Source: Campylobacter volucris (lineage in GTDB: Bacteria > Campylobacterota > Campylobacteria > Campylobacterales > Campylobacteraceae). Taken from it: a DNA stretch of 64,000 bases. Shown in pieces: positions 8,111 through 15,030 of this stretch (positions within the stretch are counted from its first letter, which is position 1; every line of letters starts with the position of its first letter). The stretch is taken from positions 806,001 through 870,000 of the forward strand of contig NZ_CP043428.1 in assembly GCF_008245045.1 (NCBI RefSeq). Reading direction: 5' to 3'. The translations under genes were made by a program, and so were the position numbers. The notes beneath the pieces were generated by a model. It was not told where the DNA came from. It saw nothing but the letters and a program-made list of their open reading frames with translations, and ran no database searches.

Positions 8111-9267
8111 GTCTCATCCTTTAGTGCATTTAACTTTCCTAAATTTAATGCTATAAGATGTTCATTTCCATTGCTAATTGGGTTCATTTCCTCTAATGCT
8201 CTAACCTCGTTAATACTCATAACTCCATTATTTAAAGCTTTTGTATAGCTTTCCCATCTTGAAGCACTATCAGCTCTTAAAATAGCATTGATATTAAATT
8301 TAAAATAATATTTTCCCCATTCGCTTTTAGTAAGCAAAAAGCGATTAAATGCTTGTTCTATTTTTGTAGTAAGAGGCGTAATTGTTTGAACCATGTAGTT
8401 TGTTTCTTGTTGTTCTATATTAGAAAATGTTGCCCTAGAAAGATCTCCTAGCTTATGCGGGGGTATATTAAATAATCTTGCAATTTCTATAATCTGAAAT
8501 TGCTTGCTTTCTATAAATTGACTATCTTTATTTGCGCTTGTAGTTTGAGTAAATGTAGAGCCACTTTCTAAAATGGATATGTTATAAGCTTTCTTTTGAC
8601 TATAGTTTTCTTTAAATGATTTTTTCAATCTATCATATGCTTGATCACTAAGCTCATTTGGAACAGTAATAACACCGCTTGTAAAAGCACCATTTTGAAA
8701 AAAGCTAAGTCCATGTTGCTCTATGGCTGTAGCTAACTTTGCTGTGGTTTTACTTTTTCTTAAAGGTGCTATTCCATTGACACCATCTTTTGTGTGATAT
8801 GGGACATTTACTATTTCATCATAACTTAAAACAACACTGCCATTGCTAGAGTATGCACTATAAAAGTATTTTCCGCTTTGTTTAAACAGCGAAATATCTT
8901 TGTTTTCTATAAGTTCTATGGAGCAAATTTGCCCATTTCTTTTTCGCATAGGATATAAAAAGCCATTTCCATAAATAAGCATTTGCACCATAAAAGATTC
9001 TATAAGCGTAAATGGCGTCATGGTTTCATTTGGTGCAATTTTTATAAGATCAAACAAAGGATGATTAGTGGCTAATACAGAGCCATTTTTTTCTTTTTTG
9101 TATAGATTTAATGGCAAAGAAGCTATAGTTTCGCTTATGTTTGATATAGCTGCAATTACAGCAGAAAGCTCATCAGAATTTACCTTTTCTTCTGAAAGGA
9201 ATTCTAAGGCATAATAATCTTGATTTCTTTTTTGTGTTTTAAAAAATGATTTTATTTTATCTAGCAT
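8098..9267 (-). CDS. Phage portal protein, HK97 family
   Basis: The 389-residue protein has the HK97 portal pattern. The N-terminus has a basic helix and a YYALEFLSEEKV stretch, followed by AVIAAISNISETIASLPLNL. Later comes NHPLFDLIKIAPNETMTPF and LIYGNGFLYPMR, and towards the C-terminus EIARLFNIPPHKLGDLSRATFSNIEQQ, which is a family hallmark. It forms the dodecameric ring through which DNA enters and leaves the head. The ATG has GAGG six bases upstream. It is the first gene of an operon with the gp10-like and terminator genes. The usual prohead protease and major capsid genes do not follow it, which is unusual for this family. Confidence 0.92.
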   Translation of the reverse strand: MLDKIKSFFKTQKRNQDYYALEFLSEEKVNSDELSAVIAAISNISETIASLPLNLYKKEKNGSVLATNHPLFDLIKIAPNETMTPFTLIESFMVQMLIYGNGFLYPMRKRNGQICSIELIENKDISLFKQSGKYFYSAYSSNGSVVLSYDEIVNVPYHTKDGVNGIAPLRKSKTTAKLATAIEQHGLSFFQNGAFTSGVITVPNELSDQAYDRLKKSFKENYSQKKAYNISILESGSTFTQTTSANKDSQFIESKQFQIIEIARLFNIPPHKLGDLSRATFSNIEQQETNYMVQTITPLTTKIEQAFNRFLLTKSEWGKYYFKFNINAILRADSASRWESYTKALNNGVMSINEVRALEEMNPISNGNEHLIALNLGKLNALKDETWHK

Positions 9268-9289
9268 TCAAAGCCTCGTTTTTTTAAGT

Positions 9290-9323
9290 ATTTTAAAAAA
9301 ACTTTGAGGCGTTAAAATGCGTA
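9290..9323 (-). promoter_or_regulatory. Phage late-operon promoter-like motif, copy B (before portal)
   Basis: This has the same architecture as at 7201-7234: ACGC-N6-ACGC, CGCC, 10 bases, TTTAAAAT on the minus strand, 23 bases upstream of the portal ATG. Its far end abuts the plus-strand -10 box of the KAP gene (9329-9334), so one short segment serves two divergent genes. Confidence 0.6.
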
Positions 9324-9328
9324 TTTGA

Positions 9329-9334
9329 TATAAT
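9329..9334 (+). promoter_or_regulatory. -10 box of the KAP NTPase gene
   Basis: TTTGATATAATTT carries a perfect TATAAT 28 bases upstream of the KAP start codon, followed by AAGGA as the ribosome site. The region 17 bases upstream of it overlaps the phage late motif of the opposite strand. Confidence 0.6.
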
Positions 9335-9362
9335 TTCATTAAAAATAAAAAAGGAATATTTT

Positions 9363-11303
9363 ATGGGAAATACTCAAAACAAGGAAGAATTAACAGAAAA
9401 TATCAAAGTAGATAGACCTATAAAATGCAAAAATGATGATTTGTTTGATAGACAGCATATTGCTAATACATTAACCAAGACCATTAAAAATTACAAAGAA
9501 AGTGATAGTATTTCTATAGGTATTATAGGGGATTGGGGTAGTGGAAAAACTTCTTTTATAAATATGGTTTTAGAAGATTTTAATGATGATAAAAAATTCA
9601 TTATAATAAATTTTAACCCTTGGAATATTTCCACTAGAAAACAGCTCATTAGTGATTTTTTTACAAAACTTTCTATTGAAATTGGAAGAAAAAATACTTC
9701 TAAGCGGTATAAAAAATTGAGCAATGGTTTAAAAGTTTTATCTTATACATTTAAACCATTTAAATTTATACCTGGATTAGATATTGCTTCTGAAATAAGT
9801 GATAATATTAGCAATGCTCTTCAGGAAATAGCTGAGATGACAGAAAAAAATTTAGATACCGCCAAAGAAGAAATCAATAATGTAATTAAAAAAATAGATA
9901 AAAAAATTATTATAGTTATAGATGATCTTGATAGATTAGCCGATACAGATATACAAGAAATTTTTCAACTTGTTAGATCTATAGCAGATTTTAAAAACAC
10001 TATGTATATTCTTGCTTATGATAATGAAATAGTCACTAAAGCCTTAGACAAAATCCAAAAAGATAAAGGCGAAAGATATATAGAAAAAATAGTGCAAGTT
10101 CCTATAGTGCTGCCTAAATTAAACGAAGTTACATTAAAAAAAATATTTTTAGAAAAAATAAACAATATTAAATTAAAATATCCAAAACTAGATGATGGAA
10201 GATTAGCTATGTACGCTAAAAATTTAGTCAAATGTTTTCATAGTCTAAGAGATGTGAATAGATATATAAATATTCTCTCTTTTGAAATTAATGCCATAGA
10301 AGAAGATTTATTTTTATATGATTTTGCGGTAATTACTTTAATAAAAATTTTTGAACCAACAATATATGATTATATATATCAGCAAAAAACAATTGCCATA
10401 TACAATCATAAAGAAATACCTACCAATAAAATAAAATTTAACATTATATGCGAATTGCTAAAATCTTGTGAACAAATTAATGTTAAAACTAAAAGAATAA
10501 CTAGCTCTATTTTTTTTGATAATTATTTCGCATTATCTTTTCCAAAAAATGGATTTTCTCAAAAAACACTAAACTTAATTATAAATGCGACTACATATGA
10601 TGAATTTAAAAATATTTTTAAAACAAATAATATATCAACACTAGAAAAACTAAATGATTTATATACACATTTAAAAGATAACCATGGTTTTACCTATTTA
10701 AAAAATAATCAAAATTTTTTATTGTATCTTTTTGATTTTTTTAATGAGCTAATGGAAGAATTTCATAGTAATCAGCCAAATAATCCTCATTGGGATTTGT
10801 ATTTCGTTTTTTATAAGTTTTTTTCCGATATAGACTTAAACGAAAAAATAAGTAGTGTTTTAAATAAAGATTTAAAATCAACAAATGTTGAAATTTTTTA
10901 TATGCTATGTCTTGATTCACACAAACCACAAGCATTATGTGATAAAAATACAATTGATAATTTAATGGATAAATATAAGAAAAACAATAAAAACTATATA
11001 AAAAACTTACATGAATTTTTTTATACAATTTATAATGAAAATCATTGGGTTAATGATTACAATATATTTGCTTATACTGCAATAGAAGATATTATTAAAA
11101 AATATCAAGTATCACCTACTTTTTTGAATATTATTCTAGAACTTTTTATCCAAAATGAAGCATATAAACAAGAATTTTTAATAAAAGCTATTGAAAAAAA
11201 AATTATTGATACAGAATATCTAATAAAAATTATAAATAACTGTGAAAATAGTGAAGATTATAAAGACCTTATTGCAATGATTTCCAAAAATAATCAACCA
11301 TAA
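9363..11303 (+). CDS. KAP-family P-loop NTPase (prophage accessory gene)
   Basis: This is a 646-residue STAND/KAP-type ATPase. Walker A is GDWGSGKTS at residues 56-64, the NFNPW motif typical of KAP proteins is at 83-87, and Walker B is KIIIVIDDLDRL at 181-192. These are followed by the conserved YILAYDNEIV (sensor-like) and YIEKIVQVPIVLP. The C-terminal 350 residues are helical and not recognised. Unlike many KAP proteins it has no clear pair of membrane helices in the P-loop domain. The gene runs against the phage operons, between portal and terminase, with its own TATAAT and a two-way terminator overlapping its stop. KAP ATPases occur in several antiphage loci; a superinfection-exclusion role here is inference. 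Confidence 0.9.
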   Translation: MGNTQNKEELTENIKVDRPIKCKNDDLFDRQHIANTLTKTIKNYKESDSISIGIIGDWGSGKTSFINMVLEDFNDDKKFIIINFNPWNISTRKQLISDFFTKLSIEIGRKNTSKRYKKLSNGLKVLSYTFKPFKFIPGLDIASEISDNISNALQEIAEMTEKNLDTAKEEINNVIKKIDKKIIIVIDDLDRLADTDIQEIFQLVRSIADFKNTMYILAYDNEIVTKALDKIQKDKGERYIEKIVQVPIVLPKLNEVTLKKIFLEKINNIKLKYPKLDDGRLAMYAKNLVKCFHSLRDVNRYINILSFEINAIEEDLFLYDFAVITLIKIFEPTIYDYIYQQKTIAIYNHKEIPTNKIKFNIICELLKSCEQINVKTKRITSSIFFDNYFALSFPKNGFSQKTLNLIINATTYDEFKNIFKTNNISTLEKLNDLYTHLKDNHGFTYLKNNQNFLLYLFDFFNELMEEFHSNQPNNPHWDLYFVFYKFFSDIDLNEKISSVLNKDLKSTNVEIFYMLCLDSHKPQALCDKNTIDNLMDKYKKNNKNYIKNLHEFFYTIYNENHWVNDYNIFAYTAIEDIIKKYQVSPTFLNIILELFIQNEAYKQEFLIKAIEKKIIDTEYLIKIINNCENSEDYKDLIAMISKNNQP

Positions 11304-11330
11304 GAGACAATTTTTATGGCTGATTATTTT
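11287..11330. terminator. Two-way terminator between KAP gene and large terminase
   Basis: AAAATAATCA-a-CCATAA (11287-11303) pairs with TTATGG-c-TGATTATTTT (11314-11330): 16 base pairs with one mismatch and a 10-base loop. It starts inside the KAP stop codon region and ends at the terminase stop codon, with A/T tracts on both sides, so it can stop transcription from either direction. Confidence 0.8.
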
Positions 11331-12960
11331 ACAAACTCCTAATACCCCGTTTTTCATAAACACTTTCTTGTGGTTTTGCAAAGGTATTTTTAGTCGCTAT
11401 GGCAGTTACTAAAGCTGAAATTGCATCTATTCTTTCGCTTGATTTTTTCTTATCAGGTTTGATATTTTCTCTTGCATCTTTATCTATTACCAAATTATTA
11501 TTACACCATCTAAAAATAGGATTTGCATTATGGTTTATAGTTTGTTTTAATACTCTTATTTGATACTCTTTTAGCGGTTCGCTTATACTTGCAAAACCTT
11601 GTCTAATTTGAACGCATTCTAAGTTTTCTTCACTAAGTTTTTTGGCTACTTCAGTGCTATTCCAAGGATCATAACCTATCATTTTGATATTAAGTGTTTT
11701 ACTAAAACAAATAATATCTTCTATCAATATATCATAATCTACACTATTACCTGGTGTTAAAGTCAAATACCCAAGCCTAGCCCATTCTAAATATGGAACC
11801 TTATCTCTTCTACTTCTTTGCTCAGCACAAAGTCTAGGTGCATAAAATTTAAAATCAACATGTAAAATTTTATCAATTTCGCAGATTATAGCTAGTGCAG
11901 TTAAATCTGTCGTAGCTGAAAGATCTATCCCCATAAAAACATCAGAAGTTAAATTTATTTTTCCAAGATTACACTTCATAAAATCATCATCTTTTACAAA
12001 AGCACCAGCATTTGAAGTCCATATGTTTAAATGCTTTGTCTTAAAACTAACCTCATCATTTGCATTTGATTTTGCTTTTTCAAAATACTCTCTTAATTTT
12101 TCTATCTTGACTCCATACCCTAAAGCAGGATTTACTTTTGCCCATACTTTTTCATCATGCCAATCATCATTTTCGCTTGGTTCATAAATTTTAGAATATG
12201 TGGAAGGATCATTTATAATACCACAAGCAACCTTTTTACAATAATCATATTGTTTTTTCATCTCTGAATTTTGATTATAACCTGCTGTTGATATTACTAT
12301 ACAAAGAGAATTAGAACGACTTGCTGTTCCTTCTTCTAAAACCTTGTATAGTTTTCCATCTTTTGCAGCATGAAGCTCATCGTAAATAAAAACATAAGGT
12401 CTTAATCCATCTTTAGTTTCACTAGTAGCTGTCAAAACCTTTATAAAATCTTCAAATTTTGTATTTTTCTTACGGATTTCCCTATAAGTCTTATATTGAT
12501 AGCACATATCATTTAAGTGCCTTTCTTGATTTATCATAGATGAAGCTGCATTAAAAACTAATTTTGCTTGTTCAGTTTCATTTGCCGCACAATATATTTT
12601 CTTTCCTTTTTCTTTATCTACAAAAAGAAAGTAAAGTAAAATAGCCCCTATAAGCTCTGTTTTGCCATTTTTTCGCGGAATAAATAATAATGCATAAGAA
12701 TACCTCCTAGCATTTTTTTCTTTTGAATATGTGGCGATAATATCTATTATAAACTCTATTTGAAAATTTAAAAGAGCAAATGGCTTTCCTGCTAATTCTC
12801 CATCGGTATGTTTTAATAAAGATACAAAAATAACCGCGTTTAAAGCTATTTTTGTATCTATATAAAATGGAGAATTTCGAAATTCTTCGTTTTTTATTTT
12901 GATATATTTTTTAGCATAATTTAAAATATCTTCTCTAGATCTTAACTTGATATCATTCAT
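11329..12960 (-). CDS. Phage terminase large subunit, HK97/Terminase_1 type
   Basis: From the ATG at 12960 (MNDIKLRSRED) the protein has 543 residues. It has the ATPase part with a Walker A-like PRKNGKTE at about residues 95-102 and Walker B VFIYDELH at 190-197, followed by the ISTAGYNQNS motif typical of this family. The nuclease part has MGIDLSATTDLTAL at about 343-356 and IGYDPWNS further on. It cuts concatemers and pumps DNA into the head. Its start overlaps the small-subunit gene by 8 bp (ATGAATGA). In-frame starts further up at 12981 (ATG) and 12984 (TTG) lack a ribosome site. Confidence 0.93.
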   Translation of the reverse strand: MNDIKLRSREDILNYAKKYIKIKNEEFRNSPFYIDTKIALNAVIFVSLLKHTDGELAGKPFALLNFQIEFIIDIIATYSKEKNARRYSYALLFIPRKNGKTELIGAILLYFLFVDKEKGKKIYCAANETEQAKLVFNAASSMINQERHLNDMCYQYKTYREIRKKNTKFEDFIKVLTATSETKDGLRPYVFIYDELHAAKDGKLYKVLEEGTASRSNSLCIVISTAGYNQNSEMKKQYDYCKKVACGIINDPSTYSKIYEPSENDDWHDEKVWAKVNPALGYGVKIEKLREYFEKAKSNANDEVSFKTKHLNIWTSNAGAFVKDDDFMKCNLGKINLTSDVFMGIDLSATTDLTALAIICEIDKILHVDFKFYAPRLCAEQRSRRDKVPYLEWARLGYLTLTPGNSVDYDILIEDIICFSKTLNIKMIGYDPWNSTEVAKKLSEENLECVQIRQGFASISEPLKEYQIRVLKQTINHNANPIFRWCNNNLVIDKDARENIKPDKKKSSERIDAISALVTAIATKNTFAKPQESVYEKRGIRSL

Positions 12961-13588
12961 CTTCTTTTCCCAATAAGACATCAAAAGGAGAGCTTTCTTT
13001 TTTCTCTTTTGGATTTACTCTTGTTCTACTTGGAGCACCGATACCTAAAATTTTAGCTAAGCCTATTACATTTTTAGTTAGAGAGTTAAAAGCAACTAGC
13101 TCGGGAGTGATAATCTGCACTCCTTTATCACTTGTAGTGCAAAAACCTCTTTTCTCTACCTCTTTGCTTGAGCATTCTAGTAAAATAAGATTTTTAGCAT
13201 ATACTTTAATAATATCATCTTCAAGATCATCATAAATTCCTAAATTAATTAAGTCGTTTTTTACTTTTTGAGCCAATTCTTGCTCTATTGTTTGAAAATT
13301 TAAGTTATTTTCGTTTGTTTCTTCGGTTTTAAATACTTGTTTATTTTTTGGTTTTTCTTTTATAATACTTTCATCTATAAAAAGCGCTATTTCATTTTGC
13401 TTTGAGTTGTGGTGATTATCATCTTGTCTTTTTTTGGCTAACTTTAGTATTTCTTCTTTTGGATAAGGTTTAGCTTTTCCTCTTAAAACCTTAACTCCAT
13501 TTTTCTTTAAATATCTACTCAAATACTCTTTAGAATTAATATTTAGTATTTGCAAAACCTCATCACAACTTAAAAATTCTTTTTGCAT
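12953..13588 (-). CDS. Phage terminase small subunit-like protein
   Basis: The protein has 211 residues from the ATG at 13588 (MQKEFLSCDEVLQILN), which has AAAGG five bases upstream. A longer frame to 13624 would run into the promoter-like motif. The N-terminus (residues 4-45) looks like a helix-turn-helix DNA-binding segment (DEVLQILNINSKEYLSRYLK). The middle is acidic and low-complexity. The C-terminal part carries KTRV-like features seen in P27-type small terminases (SLTKNVIGLAKILGIGAPSR, then TRVNPKEKKE). It recognises the packaging site and recruits the large subunit, whose gene overlaps it. It leads the terminase operon. Confidence 0.72.
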   Translation of the reverse strand: MQKEFLSCDEVLQILNINSKEYLSRYLKKNGVKVLRGKAKPYPKEEILKLAKKRQDDNHHNSKQNEIALFIDESIIKEKPKNKQVFKTEETNENNLNFQTIEQELAQKVKNDLINLGIYDDLEDDIIKVYAKNLILLECSSKEVEKRGFCTTSDKGVQIITPELVAFNSLTKNVIGLAKILGIGAPSRTRVNPKEKKESSPFDVLLGKEDE

Positions 13589-13608
13589 CAACACCTTTCT
13601 TTTTAGTG

Positions 13609-13663
13609 ATTTTATACAAAACATAAGGCGTTAAAGTGCGTATTAGTTAATTGGGCGTTAAAT
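13609..13663 (-). promoter_or_regulatory. Phage late-operon promoter-like motif, copy C (before terminase)
   Basis: ACGC-N6-ACGC, CGCC, 10 bases, then TATAAAAT (13616-13609) on the minus strand, 21 bases upstream of the small terminase ATG. An extra AACGCCC copy lies 17 bases further upstream (13653-13659), which the other two sites lack. Confidence 0.58.
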
Positions 13664-13775
13664 ATAAGAAAAACATGCAAAAGAAATTAAAGCACAAACC
13701 CCAATTATTCATATTTTAAACTTGGTATTTATTGGTTAATTAGTTAGTCAATTACACACACAATAAAAAAAATAG

Positions 13776-13830
13776 TTCGCATTTTTTTACGACTAGCCGG
13801 TCGGTGACTAGAGTTCCGGTTTTATAGAGA
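13776..13830. other. Probable cos (packaging) site region
   Basis: The 30 bases at 13790-13819 are strongly GC-rich against an AT-rich background and hold a direct repeat GACTAG at 13791-13796 and 13806-13811 with CCGG/CGG blocks after each. They lie in the gap between an HNH nuclease gene and the small terminase gene, the usual place of cos in HNH-carrying cos phages. The cut position cannot be seen from sequence. Confidence 0.45.
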
Positions 13831-13831
13831 T

Positions 13832-14182
13832 TTAACCCCCTACCCCTTTCAACTCTTCTTTGGTTTTTTTATTGTGACAAGTCATACATAAACTTTGTAA
13901 ATTTGCTACATTTAGTTTTTCTCCACCTTGTTTTATAGGAATAATATGATCAACAATTTTTGCAAATCTTCCACATTTAAAACAAAACGGATTATCGTTA
14001 ATAAAACCTGAACGCAATCTCTTCCATTCTACACTATGATAAAAACTAGAGCTATCTCTATCTCTTTTGAAAGTATCATAGTATTTATTTTGATTTCTAA
14101 TGGTTATTATCTTACACTCAGAACACTTGTTCAAATGTGATAGAATCTTCTTTCCGCATTTGCAAAATTTATACACATTCAT
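13832..14182 (-). CDS. HNH endonuclease, phage packaging-associated
   Basis: This 116-residue protein has two zinc sites. The N-terminal ribbon is C7-x-C9...C20-x-x-C23. The HNH domain has C67-x-x-C70, the VDHIIPI core with D78-H79, N94, and C99-x-x-C102-H103. Small HNH proteins next to terminase genes are a standard part of the packaging machinery of cos phages, where they act with the large terminase at the cut site. It overlaps the upstream gene by 4 bp (ATGA). The end of the gene meets the GC-rich probable cos region. Confidence 0.88.
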   Translation of the reverse strand: MNVYKFCKCGKKILSHLNKCSECKIITIRNQNKYYDTFKRDRDSSSFYHSVEWKRLRSGFINDNPFCFKCGRFAKIVDHIIPIKQGGEKLNVANLQSLCMTCHNKKTKEELKGVGG

Positions 14183-14457
14183 CTTTTATAAAAACCTATT
14201 TCAGTTTTCTTTGTAAGCGATACTTTAAATTCATATTCAAAATCATCATAAGCCTTAATAGCATAACAACTATAGCCAGCTTCAATTATCTTCATAAACC
14301 AATCAGGAAGCAAAATAAAGAAATTTCCACCAACTCTTTTAACTTTAAAACCACTTTTAATATCATTAACATTTCTATGAAAATTATCATATAATCCAAG
14401 ATTATTTATAAAAATCTTTGCAGGTACAGCATTATTAATTATTTCATTTTTAAACAT
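14179..14457 (-). CDS. Hypothetical phage protein
   Basis: This is a 92-residue soluble basic protein beginning MFKNEIINNAVPAKIFINNL. No family is recognised. The middle reads GGNFFILLPDWFMKIIEAGY, suggesting a small globular fold. AAGGT lies just before the ATG, and the 3' end overlaps the HNH gene by 4 bp, so the two are translated together. It is the last phage gene before the right edge of the prophage. A role in DNA handling with HNH is possible but is only inferred from the overlap. Confidence 0.6.
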   Translation of the reverse strand: MFKNEIINNAVPAKIFINNLGLYDNFHRNVNDIKSGFKVKRVGGNFFILLPDWFMKIIEAGYSCYAIKAYDDFEYEFKVSLTKKTEIGFYKR

Positions 14458-14661
14458 TTTTCTACCTTATCAATTTAAAGCAAAAAAAATAAGTGAAGTT
14501 CCTTATTTTGTATTTTATCATATTTTCACACAAAAATAAAAAATATATAAGTTTGGAATATTATTTGCTCTTACTAAGATGTTAAACAGCAAAAAGTATC
14601 TATATCTTTTCCCCGCAATAAGCAACCAAATAAAAGCTATTCTCCTTATTAATCATAGAGG

Positions 14662-14741
14662 TTTTAATCGGAGCATTAGCTAACATCGTATTAATTTTAA
14701 TCGGAAATATAAAAAATATACTAATATTGACTTTAATCGGA
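14662..14741 (+). repeat. Three direct repeats TTTAATCGGA, 33-36 bp apart
   Basis: Copies lie at 14662-14672 and 14695-14705 (both TTTTAATCGGA) and 14731-14741 (CTTTAATCGGA). Spacing is 33 and 36 bp, about three helical turns each. The placement near the probable prophage end would suit arm-type integrase sites or operator sites for the next operon. Confidence 0.6.
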
Positions 14742-14850
14742 TTAAAAGAAACCATTGCTGTGTATACATTAAATTGTAAAGTAATGGGTTACTCAGTGGG
14801 TTACTAATAGAATAAAATATATCTAAAAATAGATATCAAATGAAATTTTT

Positions 14851-14875
14851 TAGTAGCTGACCTTGGGCACCATTT
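14851..14875. other. Possible prophage attachment-site remnant
   Basis: The segment ends CTTGGGCACCA followed by TTT, like the 3' end of a tRNA acceptor arm, a common phage attachment target. There is no T-loop (GGTTCGA) upstream, so it is not a tRNA gene; a remnant of one is possible. The partner repeat would be outside the window. Confidence 0.2.
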
Positions 14876-14949
14876 GTTTTAGTTTTAAACTTATAATATA
14901 CTCATTTACAAAAAAACAAAAAATAAATTTCTACAATATTATGATGTGT

Positions 14950-14955
14950 TATAAT
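14950..14955 (+). promoter_or_regulatory. -10 box upstream of the 1244-residue protein gene
   Basis: GTGTTATAATATT contains a perfect TATAAT with a TG-type extension, 75 bases upstream of the TTG start. It is the only strong promoter-like element before the four-gene cluster and may drive all of it. Confidence 0.5.
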
Positions 14956-15030
14956 ATTTCCTTCATTGTTTCTTTTTATTTTCAAAATTAATTACGCACA
15001 AATAATTAAAATTTCTATAAAAGGTTTATA

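Larger units (their letters stand above)
1..14850 (-). mobile_element. Prophage (siphovirus-type), structural half; left end outside window
   Basis: Nearly all genes from the left edge to about 14.5 kb point left and follow the order of a tailed-phage packaging and tail module: HNH, terminase small, terminase large, portal, HK97 gp10-like, tail terminator, tail tube, G/GT chaperones, tape measure. Two plus-strand genes interrupt it. The right boundary is inferred: phage-type genes stop at 14457 and a spacer with direct repeats follows. Integrase, repressor, replication, lysis, tail tip and capsid genes are not in this window and may lie left of base 1. The exact attachment site cannot be fixed because the partner repeat is not visible. 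Confidence 0.9.
14458..15030. other. 573-bp spacer: prophage edge with direct repeats, no gene seen
   Basis: No coding frame of note is present on either strand. It holds three TTTAATCGGA repeats (14663, 14696 and 14732), a TGGGTTACT pair (14785 and 14797), a tRNA-3'-end-like GGGCACCA (14865-14872), and the promoter of the next gene. It marks the step from phage genes to the unknown cluster on the plus strand. Confidence 0.6.

Noticed and set aside
13589-13624. Longer start for the small terminase
   Set aside because: It would run over the late promoter-like motif and has no ribosome site, while ATG 13588 has AAAGG at the right distance.
14662-14741. Three spaced repeats as a CRISPR array
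   Set aside because: Repeats are only 10-11 bases and just three copies, with no cas genes in the window.
14851-14875. tRNA gene at the prophage edge
   Set aside because: Only an acceptor-end-like GGGCACCA is present; no T-loop, anticodon arm or D-arm could be found.
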